Below are positions 1 to 6,258 of a stretch of 17,510 nt of DNA, one piece after another. A program made the translations under genes and the position numbers. The notes under the pieces were generated by a model. It saw only the letters and a list, made by a program, of their open reading frames with translations, ran no database searches and was not told where the DNA came from. This DNA is from JANQLC01 sp036881805 (GTDB taxonomy: Bacteria; Bacteroidota; Bacteroidia; Flavobacteriales; JANQLC01). Each line of letters begins with the position of its first letter. The first letter of the stretch is position 1. The stretch lies in assembly GCA_036881805.1 (NCBI GenBank), contig JBAJNK010000087.1:1-17510 (forward strand), read 5' to 3'.

Positions 1-1346
1 AATGATTTTCGGGCGTAATCACGTTCTATATCCGCCAGCTTTTCAAGCAGTTTTTTACGCGCGTCTATGACTTTCTTATCGGCTTTTTCAATCGGCTTAA
101 ACAAATCGATATTTAGATTCTCGATCTGCTTATATAACGACTTGACATTTTCCTCACCGGCTTTGCTTATGTTTTTACTCGACCTTTCTAGTCTTTTAAT
201 TTTATGAACCAATACTTTCACCTTTGCCGACAATATCTTCTTTGCATCACCGATAGGGTCTCGCACGTGCGACGGAAATATGAATCCGACTTTCGATACG
301 TACCCGTATTTTTTATTCAAAACCGCCAAATCATGCTTAGCCTCTTCTATCTTTTCACTTATGTCAAATTGTTTCTTTTGATTCTCAACCAGCCGCTCGG
401 CTGTCTCATCCAGCACTTTGGCAGCGGCCGCTTTGTAAAGCATGGCTTTTATGAAACTATCGGAATTGTCTTGTATGCCCTTTTCCGCCGCCGCCAAATT
501 ATCCACCTTTACGGCTGCTTTTCCAAGCGTTTCGTTGTACTTGTCGACAGCCTTTTTCTTATCTATAATCCCCTTCTTGGCCAAAGACACCATCGTCTTG
601 AGCTCGAGCATGTCTTTGACCGCTTTTTTGTAAGAATCGCTTTTGTAAGCCTCGTTCAAAGCCTCTACGCGCTCTTTCAAAGCATCGACCGCTTTTTTGC
701 CCTTAAACAACTTGGCTATCCAAGCGCCGATCTCCTTGCCGTACATCGTTACCAAGACAATACCGGTCGATAGCGCCGTTTGCCAACTCAGCAGTGAACC
801 CAACACTTGCTTCCATACGGGTTTGACTTTCTTACCCGAAGCAACCAGCGCTTTGTTTTCTTTCGTTAAGCGCTGCAATTCGTCTGCGAATATGGGTATG
901 TTATTGAAGATCGCCAGAAAGCCCATTTGCGCTCCGTAAGTAAATGCGGGCAGGTCACGGGTGATCATATTGATACTGGTGCCGAGTCGGTCGAACTGAC
1001 CTTTAGCTACTTGAAGACCCTTGCTTTGAGAAGCCAATGCGGCGGTTTCTTTTTTCAGATTAGCAATGGCGTTGGAATAAGCCGTGACAAGTTTTGGGTC
1101 TTGCACTTGTTTCATGCGGCGCTCGAGCAAACCGATCACTCGATTGTAACGCTCGGTGGCTTTCACATTATCCTTCACAGCTGAACTGCTGCGCAACTGC
1201 GATTTGACAAACTGCTCGAACTGCTCACCCGCCTCGCCTACCGACTTGTCTATATCCGAAAAACAAGCCTCCAGCTTTTCGGCGTCCTTCATTACCTGCT
1301 TTACCGGTATCTCGAAGGGTAACTTGATCGGATCGATGTCTTTCAT
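1..1346 (-). CDS. Phage tail tape-measure protein, N-terminal part (C-terminus off window)
   Basis: The minus strand is open without a stop from the ATG at 1346 to the left edge, giving about 448 residues. It begins MKDIDPIKLPFEIP and is rich in Lys, Ala, Glu and Leu with long helical, coiled-coil-like stretches. Two hydrophobic segments lie near residues 135-155 (around FLAIFNNIPIFADELQ) and 190-215 (LLSWQTALSTGIVLVTMYGK). A long helical protein with central membrane-like helices directly after tail-tube and small chaperone-like genes is the pattern of tape-measure proteins, which set tail length and help DNA cross the host envelope. The start overlaps the stop of the preceding gene as TAATG, suggesting coupled translation. 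The role is inferred from gene order and composition, not from a catalytic motif; the missing C-terminus prevents checking for a peptidase or lysozyme domain. Confidence 0.75.
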   Translation of the reverse strand, partial: MKDIDPIKLPFEIPVKQVMKDAEKLEACFSDIDKSVGEAGEQFEQFVKSQLRSSSAVKDNVKATERYNRVIGLLERRMKQVQDPKLVTAYSNAIANLKKETAALASQSKGLQVAKGQFDRLGTSINMITRDLPAFTYGAQMGFLAIFNNIPIFADELQRLTKENKALVASGKKVKPVWKQVLGSLLSWQTALSTGIVLVTMYGKEIGAWIAKLFKGKKAVDALKERVEALNEAYKSDSYKKAVKDMLELKTMVSLAKKGIIDKKKAVDKYNETLGKAAVKVDNLAAAEKGIQDNSDSFIKAMLYKAAAAKVLDETAERLVENQKKQFDISEKIEEAKHDLAVLNKKYGYVSKVGFIFPSHVRDPIGDAKKILSAKVKVLVHKIKRLERSSKNISKAGEENVKSLYKQIENLNIDLFKPIEKADKKVIDARKKLLEKLADIERDYARKS

Positions 1347-1504
1347 TAGTTCTTTAAAAAATGAATCAGTTCCGCATCGTTTTTAAATTCTCGCTTTTCT
1401 TTTGGTGAGACCAGACGCGGCGCATCGGCCAGCATCGCCTGTAGTTCAGAGAGACTCATGCGCAGTATTTCCCGCTTTGTCCAGCCCGTCCTTTCAGCAA
1501 CCAT
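1346..1504 (-). CDS. Small phage protein in the tail-assembly-chaperone position
   Basis: This encodes about 52 residues from the ATG at 1504 (MVAERTGWTKREILRMSL), ending in a TAA that shares its last base with the tape-measure ATG. The pattern W-T-x-R-E-I-L-x-M-S-L-x-E-L is like that of short tail-assembly proteins lying between tail tube and tape measure in long-tailed phages; this is family-level resemblance, not a proven match. The same frame stays open upstream to about 1726, across the 3' end of the preceding gene. So the protein could also start upstream at a non-ATG codon, or be made as a -1 frameshift extension of its neighbour, although no standard slippery heptamer is visible. The start choice is uncertain. 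Confidence 0.55.
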   Translation of the reverse strand: MVAERTGWTKREILRMSLSELQAMLADAPRLVSPKEKREFKNDAELIHFLKN

Positions 1505-1542
1505 AAAGACAAAACCCAAGAGGCTATGAAAGCCGCGGCTTG

Positions 1543-2010
1543 TTAACTCCCCTTCTCTTCTCGGCTCAGATCGGTCGGTTTGGTTATCCTCGTTTTCTGT
1601 ACCAATCTGATAGTAGCTATAAAATCCGAAACACCGCCATAAACCACAATTAAGTGATATAGGTATTTTAGTGATTCGGCGGTTAGGCTTTTGCGCAAGA
1701 CGCCCGCCAGCAGTCCGCACAGCCAAAGCAGCGAGGCCTTGTTTATAATCGCCATGGCTACCACACGGCTGGCCATACGGCCGCTGATAAGGGTGATCTC
1801 AAGGGCTTCTTTCAGGCTAAGCTCCTTATCGACATCTACCCCTGTAGCGAGGTACTCCTCGGCAATGCACAGCAGCGTGTGCAGTGTCGGCAGGGTGAGT
1901 TTCAAGGTGATGCGCTTTTTGCCGAATAGGCGAAGAAAAAAGGGCGCTTTGATTTGCACCGGTACGCCCCTTTTGAGTAACATGATAGGCACTTGTTTTT
2001 CTGCGTTCAT
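1543..2010 (-). CDS. Phage protein preceding tape measure, probable tail assembly protein
   Basis: This is a 155-residue protein starting MNAEKQVPIMLLKRGVPVQI. It shows a basic, hydrophobic N-terminal region (FFLRLFGKKRITLKLTLPTLH), then a mostly helical body with hydrophobic helices (SRVVAMAIINKASLLWLCGLLAGVL is one, near residues 80-105) and a basic C-terminus. It starts 11 nt after the tail-tube stop, and its last 180 nt overlap an open -1 frame that leads into the next small gene. Position between tail tube and tape measure fits the first tail-assembly chaperone (gpG-like), but I recognise no diagnostic motif. Function is therefore assigned from synteny only. Confidence 0.6.
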   Translation of the reverse strand: MNAEKQVPIMLLKRGVPVQIKAPFFLRLFGKKRITLKLTLPTLHTLLCIAEEYLATGVDVDKELSLKEALEITLISGRMASRVVAMAIINKASLLWLCGLLAGVLRKSLTAESLKYLYHLIVVYGGVSDFIATIRLVQKTRITKPTDLSREEKGS

Positions 2011-2021
2011 CTTGCTTTGTT

Positions 2022-2519
2022 TTAAGCCGCAGGAGGCGTTATAACGATGGAGCCTTTACCTTGTTCCGCCTCCATCGGGATAATGGATACTTCGATGAGT
2101 TTGCCCCCCTCTTTACTGAATTTCGCCGAGAACTTGGCGATGATTTGCGCTTTGGGGCAAGCGAACTTTAAACCGGTGAGTGTGGTTATCTCCACCGCTT
2201 TGAAAATCTGCGGGAAATACGCCGGCTCCTGCCAAACCTTGTCGGTTACCGTGCCACCTTTTAAGAATTGCAAGGTGGCGGCGCTGTAATCCAGCGTCGA
2301 TACCTTGATGGTTTTCTTCCCCTTGGTGGGAATAACTAGGACGGGTGAGTCCCTTTGATCCGTGTACTCTTCTTTAATGTCCGGATCGTCCTCTGTGAAC
2401 TCACAGGAATTCCTGTACGTCTCGAAGCGAGGTGCCAACTTAGCCGCAGCCGGCATGGTGTGCTTTCCGGTGCACTCACCGAACTTGAGGGTTTTTAACC
2501 CGTAACTCATAATTGCCAT
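2022..2519 (-). CDS. Phage major tail tube-like protein
   Basis: This is 165 residues from the ATG at 2519 (MAIMSYGLKTLKFGEC); a second ATG three codons later at 2510 is equally possible. The sequence has no signal peptide, is rich in beta-type residues, and has a repeated Thr/Val/Ile pattern such as KKTIKVSTLDYSAATLQFL, ending in VSIIPMEAEQGKGSIVITPP. Size, beta-rich composition and position immediately before the chaperone-like and tape-measure genes fit the tail tube subunit that polymerises around the tape measure in siphovirus-like tails. The last codons and stop sit in a 14-bp sequence (TTTTAAGCCGCAGG on the plus strand) repeated at the end of the phage gene remnant at 2896. The role is inferred from order and composition. 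Confidence 0.6.
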   Translation of the reverse strand: MAIMSYGLKTLKFGECTGKHTMPAAAKLAPRFETYRNSCEFTEDDPDIKEEYTDQRDSPVLVIPTKGKKTIKVSTLDYSAATLQFLKGGTVTDKVWQEPAYFPQIFKAVEITTLTGLKFACPKAQIIAKFSAKFSKEGGKLIEVSIIPMEAEQGKGSIVITPPAA

Positions 2520-2530
2520 TTTTTAGTGTT

Positions 2531-2884
2531 TTAAAGGTTGTGTTTTTCCAGTTCTTTTATGCGGTTCTGCGCTTTGGTGAGCTGTCCTTTGACCAAAGAG
2601 AGCTCGCGGGTAGTAGCGCTCAGCTTGCTGCTCAGCTCGTCTATGCGGTGGCTGTTATCGATGAGTTTCGTCTGGTACTCGTCGACCAAATCCTTCCACT
2701 TTTGCGCCGCTTCGCGCCACTCGGTCGCAATGAGTTTGTAATTCTCGATCTCCGAGCGATCGTTGCCCCGTTCGGCGCTCACGGCTTCCGCTTTGAATTT
2801 GCGCCGCTCCCACCACCGGGTGGCAATCCAGCTGATACCCCCGGTGAATAACGGCAATACGATATTTAAAACGCCCTCTTTCAT
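2531..2884 (-). CDS. Phage membrane-anchored coiled-coil protein
   Basis: This is about 117 residues from the ATG at 2884; the GTG one codon upstream at 2887 is an alternative. It starts MKEGVLNIVLPLFTGGISW, one hydrophobic N-terminal helix of about 20 residues followed by a basic stop-transfer segment (RWWERRKFK). The rest, from about residue 40 to the end, is a long charged heptad-type coiled coil with no Cys. The architecture suggests an inner-membrane protein with a coiled-coil tail on one side. Such small proteins occur in Bacteroidota prophages near tail genes; holin accessory, spanin-like and tail-associated roles are all possible and the sequence does not choose between them. Confidence 0.6.
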   Translation of the reverse strand: MKEGVLNIVLPLFTGGISWIATRWWERRKFKAEAVSAERGNDRSEIENYKLIATEWREAAQKWKDLVDEYQTKLIDNSHRIDELSSKLSATTRELSLVKGQLTKAQNRIKELEKHNL

Positions 2885-2895
2885 CACCGATACTT

Positions 2896-3000
2896 TTAAG
2901 CCGCAGGCGATTGCATTAAAACAGCCACCCCTTCGTATTTCTCACGTCGTGCCCTGCCGCCTCCTCGAACAACAGCTCTTTCGCATTGAAGAAATGGGGC
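2896..3000 (-). pseudogene. 3' remnant of a truncated phage gene
   Basis: The minus strand upstream of the coiled-coil gene holds a coding-like tail that ends GVAVLMQSPAA at the TAA at 2896-2898. In this frame a stop lies at 3001-3003, so only about 34 codons remain and no start is available. In the neighbouring frame (stop at 2916) the same DNA reads AKELLFEEAAGHDV with codon use like the adjacent tail genes, so the remnant may also contain a frameshift near 2940. The ending PAA-stop closely matches the end of the tail-tube gene. I read this as the C-terminus of a phage structural gene whose 5' part was lost at a junction near 3000. Confidence 0.5.
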
Positions 3001-3002
3001 TT

Positions 3003-3233
3003 ATGAATATTGAAAGAACTATCACAGACTTGGTTACCATTCGTCTTACTGCCAATGCTTTTGACCTTCACAGACTTGGAGGCTTTACAGGAAGAGAGGA
3101 ACTGCTTAAACTCAATCTTCAAAAACTGAAATTGGAGGTAGATGCGCTTAAGAGCTCCTTTCCTAAAAAGGCGGAAAGAATTACGACCATCCTTTCCAAT
3201 ATTGCTTCCATTGTCCCCATGCTCATGAAGTAG
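3003..3233 (+). CDS. Small hypothetical protein at the prophage junction
   Basis: This is 76 residues starting MNIERTITDLVTIRLTANAF and ending SIVPMLMK. It is helical, with regular leucine/isoleucine spacing (ELLKLNLQKLKLEVDALKSS) and no Cys, membrane segment or signal peptide. Codon use is AT-leaning and consistent across the frame, and the protein is far better ordered than the antisense reading, so I choose the plus strand. An in-frame ATG at 2994 would add three residues. It points toward the repressor gene and against the tail genes, beginning just after the broken phage gene. No known family is recognised; a small regulatory, immunity or cargo gene of the prophage is conceivable. Confidence 0.5.
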   Translation: MNIERTITDLVTIRLTANAFDLHRLGGFTGREELLKLNLQKLKLEVDALKSSFPKKAERITTILSNIASIVPMLMK

Positions 3234-3292
3234 TAAACAGTTGTAGAGATCGTCCAATTTAGAGCCGATTCCCCTTCGCATAAAAGGACGTA

Positions 3293-3502
3293 TCATATAC
3301 GCGTAGATCTCTTTCCGTTAATATAAATTTCTCTACAGTTCCACGAATCTGGATCATATTTATTAAGGCCATCCTTGGATTTAGTCCCCGAAGTAAGTCT
3401 GTATTCCTCAATTGTAATGACTGCTATATCTTGTTTTTTCATCTCCTCTTTTTCGGACAACACCCTTTTTCGATCTGCTGTGCACGCCATGACTGATTTC
3501 AT
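3293..3502 (-). CDS. Small hypothetical protein divergent from the phage repressor
   Basis: This is 69 residues from the ATG at 3502, starting MKSVMACTADRKR. A shorter start at 3439 (MKKQDIAVITIEEYRL) is attractive because the sequence looks more protein-like from there and an AGGAG lies directly before it. The C-terminus contains a YDPDSW segment followed by REIYINGKR. It lies behind a good Bacteroidota-type promoter at 3543-3573 and is transcribed away from the repressor, the position of the first early gene in many lysogeny switches. It has no recognisable helix-turn-helix, so a Cro role cannot be claimed. Confidence 0.45.
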   Translation of the reverse strand: MKSVMACTADRKRVLSEKEEMKKQDIAVITIEEYRLTSGTKSKDGLNKYDPDSWNCREIYINGKRSTRI

Positions 3503-3511
3503 CTAAATTCA

Positions 3512-3519
3512 TAGCTTTG
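3512..3519 (+). promoter_or_regulatory. Possible -7 element for the repressor gene
   Basis: The plus strand carries TAGCTTTG, an exact TAnnTTTG, but no TTG lies at the expected distance upstream, and the leader to the repressor ATG would be about 70 nt. It is recorded as a candidate only. Confidence 0.25.
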
Positions 3520-3542
3520 GGTTTGCCAAGACAGTTACGAGA

Positions 3543-3573
3543 CAAATATACTTTACTATTTTCTAATATGCAA
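3543..3573 (-). promoter_or_regulatory. Bacteroidota-type promoter driving the small minus-strand gene
   Basis: On the minus strand the -7 element TATATTTG (3543-3550) matches TAnnTTTG exactly. A TTG -33 element lies at 3571-3573 with a 20-nt spacer, the spacing expected of the primary Bacteroidota sigma factor. Transcription would start near 3536, about 35 nt before the ATG at 3502. The element lies between divergent genes, so it is a likely target of the repressor at 3597. Confidence 0.6.
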
Positions 3574-3596
3574 GAAAACCACTTACTTTTTTCTAC

Positions 3597-4286
3597 ATGA
3601 TAATTGACAATATCTACAAGTACCTTGATTATAAGGGAATTACAGTCTACGAGATTTCAAAACGAATAGGGATTTCAAACGGGTATCTGGCCAAAACTAG
3701 ACAGAATAGAGGCAACGTAGGTGGACAGGTTTTGGAGAAAATAGTAATACAGTGCCCAGAAATAAACCCGGCTTGGCTGCTGACCGGTAAAGGAGAGATG
3801 CTGCTTAAAGATTCGGATACAAGTAAGGTAGAGAAACCGGCTGCAGGGTATGGAAAGACGCAGCCAACCATTACCAAAAGTAAAGGTGTGCCTTACTATG
3901 ATGTAGATTTTATCGGTGGCTTTGACTTGGTTTTTAACAATCAGTCGATTACCCCTTCTTTTTATATTGATTTTTCGCCTTTTAATGGTGATACGGATTA
4001 CTGGGTAAACGTATCAGGAGATAGTATGAAGCCGCTTATTTCCCATGGTGATATCGTGGCTTTGAAAAAGTTTGAGAGTTGGCGTGACTTTGTCTTGTAT
4101 GGAGAAATGTATGCTATTGTAACCGATGATTTTAGAACCATTAAAACGGTAGGTAAGGGGGGAGATATAGATCACCTTTCTCTAATCCCTCACAATAAAA
4201 GCGAAGAGTTTAGCAATCAGGACATTCCCAAGCGTTTAATCCGCCATATGTTCAAAGTCAAAGGGAGCATCAAAAAGTTCTTCTAA
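3597..4286 (+). CDS. S24/LexA-like phage repressor (XRE-type N-terminus)
   Basis: This is a 229-residue transcriptional repressor of the CI/LexA type. Residues about 5-65 form a helix-turn-helix DNA-binding region (ITVYEISKRIGISNGYLA, then NPAWLLTGKGEML, a signature of Bacteroidota phage repressors). After a linker at about 70-98, residues about 99-225 form an S24 peptidase-like domain. The nucleophile is Ser143 in VSGDSMKPL and the general base is Lys183 in the RTIKTVGK strand. In the family, RecA filaments stimulate self-cleavage at an Ala-Gly or Cys-Gly bond; here the equivalent loop reads DFIGGFDL, so the usual dipeptide is not obvious. It is divergent from the small minus-strand gene and probably controls the intervening promoter. 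The gene is AT-rich compared with the core genome to its right, as expected for acquired DNA. The family call is firm; which operators it binds is inferred. Confidence 0.9.
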   Translation: MIIDNIYKYLDYKGITVYEISKRIGISNGYLAKTRQNRGNVGGQVLEKIVIQCPEINPAWLLTGKGEMLLKDSDTSKVEKPAAGYGKTQPTITKSKGVPYYDVDFIGGFDLVFNNQSITPSFYIDFSPFNGDTDYWVNVSGDSMKPLISHGDIVALKKFESWRDFVLYGEMYAIVTDDFRTIKTVGKGGDIDHLSLIPHNKSEEFSNQDIPKRLIRHMFKVKGSIKKFF

Positions 4287-4783
4287 TGTTTTCAGCTGTC
4301 TCACCGTAAAACGAATTGTCATCAAAAGACTACAGCTTGTCAGCAAATTTTAGATCTTATCTGCTGTATATCAATCACTTATAAAATTTTGGCTTGACTT
4401 TTCGCTCCCTTTAAAAGACCTTTGGGTGGCTTTTCTTGGGGGTGTTTTAACACAATTTAAGAATTTTACCCCCCTGTTTTGGTATTTCCCCTGATCTGGT
4501 GCTTGGGCATAAGAAGAACTATTTGGGGCTGTGATTTAGTGGTTTCGATGCGCTTTAAAGCCTTTATTTATAGGAGATAGCCCGTTTATGGCGTTTGTAT
4601 TACGGTTAATGATAAAAAATGCATGCGTACCGCATCAGAATGACAATTAAATGGCGATTTTAGGACATTTCGTTTTTGTTTGGGGATACATCCTCATTTG
4701 CCTGTGTCGCCTGTAATTACTGGCATTCCCACCCATTTTCACCTCAATTTTAATTGGGACGTTTCGTTTTACCCCCCCAAATA
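4287..4783. other. Non-coding AT-rich spacer right of the repressor
   Basis: No convincing gene is seen on either strand. Visible structures are a near-palindrome GTGTTTTAACAC at 4442-4453, which sits inside a GGGGGT (4438-4443) to ACCCCCC (4468-4474) inverted pair, and several poly-C runs. These could fold as a hairpin but lack a clear T-run. No tRNA, integrase or evident attachment site was found. The right end of the prophage may lie in or near this stretch. Confidence 0.5.
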
Positions 4784-5228
4784 CCCGCTTTTTAAACCGT
4801 CCAATTCACAGAAAGGAAAAAATAACCTCCTTTTTAGGCCAAAGCGTACGGGCAAACACAAAAGACAAGTCTCGCTTTTCAAAACGTCACACAGAAAAAT
4901 AAGAACCCATTTCAAAGCATTAAACAGGAGCAAAAAAATAAGGGCGCTTTTTCAAATCGGCTCATAGCGCGAAACACCAAAGGCAAAAACCCCTTTCAAA
5001 TCGACGCACGGGGATCGATAGGTAACAAAAATCAGCCGGACGCCCCCCTGAAATAGATGCGCGATAAAGCTGTCGCAGTCTCGGATAAGAAACAAAAAAT
5101 AACCCCCTACCTTTAAAACCGCCACCCAGATTTAAACACTAAAAAACAAGCGTTTTTTAAACCGACCCACAAGACAAAACACCAAAAAACAAAAACCTTT
5201 TCAAACTGTCAACCAGCAAAAATAAGGT
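4784..5228. repeat. Degenerate tandem array of about ten ~45-bp units
   Basis: The segment alternates a pyrimidine-rich motif, roughly CGCTTTTTCAAACCG followed by a CACA/CCAC-type tail, with an A-rich stretch such as AAAAAAATAAGGG. Units begin near 4784, 4825, 4871, 4906, 4943, 4990, 5041, 5103, 5151 and 5196, a spacing of 35-62 bp with mean about 46. Clear copies include 4873-4903, 4943-4989, 5151-5195 and 5196-5228; the units at 4825 and 5041 are poor. A plus-strand reading from 4680 to 4967 covers the first copies and gives repeated LFK-type peptides, but it has stops in later units, so I do not call it a gene. The regularly spaced A-tracts would make the DNA curved. Function is unknown. 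Confidence 0.55.
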
Positions 5229-5340
5229 GGAACTCATACTACTGCGCATATGGATCGATACCCGGATCGGGCTTTTGCAACCGAGACACAACACATCGGA
5301 CAAGGTCGGGTTGTAGCAAGGCACAATAGGGGCGCCCCGG

Positions 5341-5365
5341 TTTTAAAAGGCGCTTAATAAGTGCC
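5341..5365 (-). terminator. Rho-independent terminator after the GlsB-like gene
   Basis: On the minus strand GGCACTT, a 3-nt loop ATT, and AAGCGCC (5349-5365) form a 7-bp stem with one G-U pair, followed by TTTT at 5345-5348. It lies about 20 nt beyond the stop of the GlsB-like frame at 5386, so it would end the hsp20/glsB transcript. Confidence 0.6.
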
Positions 5366-5385
5366 AAACGGACTGGCTAAAAAGC

Positions 5386-5615
5386 CTAGGTCTTTGTTTT
5401 AAAAAGTGTAGCCAGCCACAAGATGACAACTGCGCCGACGAAAGCCGTGACGAGATAATACTGGCTTTGCATTCCAAATAGTCGTAAAATCCAACCGCCG
5501 ACGAATCCGCCGACGATGCCCGAGATGATATTCCACAGTATCCCGAAGCCACCACCGCGCATGACTAGGCCGGCAAGCCAGCGATTCCGCCGATCAACAA
5601 GGTCCAACAGCTAAT
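5386..5615 (-). pseudogene. GlsB/YeaQ/YmgE-type stress membrane protein, apparently frameshifted
   Basis: From about 5592 to 5386 the frame reads WLAGLVMRGGGFGILWNI then two glycine-rich hydrophobic helices (ISGIVGGFVGGWILRLFG and VTAFVGAVVILWLATLF), the standard form of the small GlsB/YeaQ/YmgE membrane family, usually 80-90 residues. The family's conserved first helix is present but in another frame: 5615 to about 5580 encodes ISCWTLLIGGIAG. Joining the two requires a missing Trp codon and one extra base, explained by loss of 4 bp in a GGCTGGCT tandem (GCTGGCTTGCC is seen at about 5574-5584). No ATG precedes the first helix; the nearest possible start is ATT at 5615. A TTG at 5607 keeps the downstream frame open but would replace the helix with charged residues. 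It is either a real pseudogene or an assembly error. It lies just after hsp20, a sensible stress-gene partner. Confidence 0.65.
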
Positions 5616-5650
5616 GTAAACAAGAATCGGGTTATTTTAAATAGAATTGG

Positions 5651-6085
5651 TTACCCCACCGTTATCATTTTGGGTTTGTCGTCCTGAATCGCCTTCTTTT
5701 TCGGCAGGGAAACCGTCAAAATGCCATCCCGATAAGCGGCTTTCACCGCATCTGAGTCAACACCGCGCTCGGGTAGCGAAAAGCTGCGCTTAAATGAGGT
5801 GGATCGAAATTCCCGACACGTATAATTTCCCCCTTTGTCTGCCGTGTGCTTTTCGGTTTCCACCTCAGCGCCAATGGTCAACACGTTATCTGCTACCGAT
5901 ACGCTAAAATCTTTTCGCTTCAAACCGGGTACGGCCACTTCTATCTCATAGGCACCCGCTTCCTCGCGTATATTCACAGGCGGTACGTTCAGGCCCTTGC
6001 GAAGACCCGTAGCGTTATATCCGAAGTCGTCTTCAAAATACCCGAAATCATCTAAGAATCTGAATGGTTTTCTACTGATTAACAT
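5651..6085 (-). CDS. Hsp20/alpha-crystallin family small heat-shock protein
   Basis: This is a 144-residue ATP-independent chaperone that holds unfolding proteins. After a short N-terminal arm with repeated Phe/Tyr/Asp (FLDDFGYFEDDFGY), the alpha-crystallin domain spans about residues 33-130. It opens with PPVNIREEAGAYEIEVAVPG, the standard beginning of bacterial Hsp20, and includes REFRSTSFKRSFSLPE and the A-x-x-x-D-G-I-L-T-V-S-L-P motif near residues 115-127. The C-terminal tail is short (KKKAIQDDKPKMITVG) with an I-T-V element that may act as the I-x-I/V docking motif for oligomers. Length is normal. It is followed 35 nt later by the GlsB-like frame and is divergent from plsC. Confidence 0.95.
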   Translation of the reverse strand: MLISRKPFRFLDDFGYFEDDFGYNATGLRKGLNVPPVNIREEAGAYEIEVAVPGLKRKDFSVSVADNVLTIGAEVETEKHTADKGGNYTCREFRSTSFKRSFSLPERGVDSDAVKAAYRDGILTVSLPKKKAIQDDKPKMITVG

Positions 6086-6108
6086 CGCGCTATTTTTTTG
6101 AGGTTATA

Positions 6109-6135
6109 CAAATGTTTACAGCTAAGTACTCGCAA
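6109..6135 (-). promoter_or_regulatory. Candidate hsp20 promoter
   Basis: The minus strand reads AACATTTG at 6109-6116, one mismatch from TAnnTTTG, with TTG at 6133-6135 and a 16-nt spacer. The leader to the hsp20 ATG would be about 20 nt. No CIRCE element is seen. This is a weak candidate because of the mismatch and short spacer. Confidence 0.3.
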
Positions 6136-6231
6136 TCGCTGCGCCATTCAAAAAAAGCTATTGAGATGGGGACAAAATGTCTGATTTCCGTTCGATATGC
6201 AAAATACACTGACTAAATGTCACTCAATTCT

Positions 6232-6254
6232 GAACTTTAAGTTCGTTTACTTTG
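6232..6254 (+). promoter_or_regulatory. Palindrome and TTTG element just upstream of plsC
   Basis: A perfect palindrome GAACTTTAAGTTC (6232-6244, 6-bp arms around one T) is followed by TACTTTG (6248-6254), close to the -7 consensus but one base short. The ATG of plsC is at 6259, only 4 nt after this element, so a transcript starting here would be nearly leaderless. The palindrome could be an operator, but no binding protein can be named. Confidence 0.35.
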
Positions 6255-6258
6255 CGTT

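Noticed and set aside
1543..1726. Canonical -1 slippery heptamer in the tail gene overlap
   Set aside because: I checked the overlap codon by codon in the first gene's frame; none fits X-XXY-YYZ. The nearest, at AAG-GGG, pairs well only in the A site.
2916..3296. 126-residue minus-strand frame
   Set aside because: Most of it is antisense to the better plus-strand gene at 3003-3233; only its last ~30 codons look phage-like and these belong to the gene remnant.
4680..4967. 95-residue plus-strand reading frame with LFK-type repeats
   Set aside because: It merely translates the first copies of the degenerate array; later units carry stops, and composition is unlike any neighbouring gene.
4784..5228. 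Possible CRISPR array
   Set aside because: Units are too diverged and unequal (35-62 bp), there are no unique spacers between identical repeats, and no cas genes are in the window.
4287..5340. tRNA gene or phage attachment core right of the repressor
   Set aside because: No cloverleaf and no matching direct repeat pair could be found by eye within the window.
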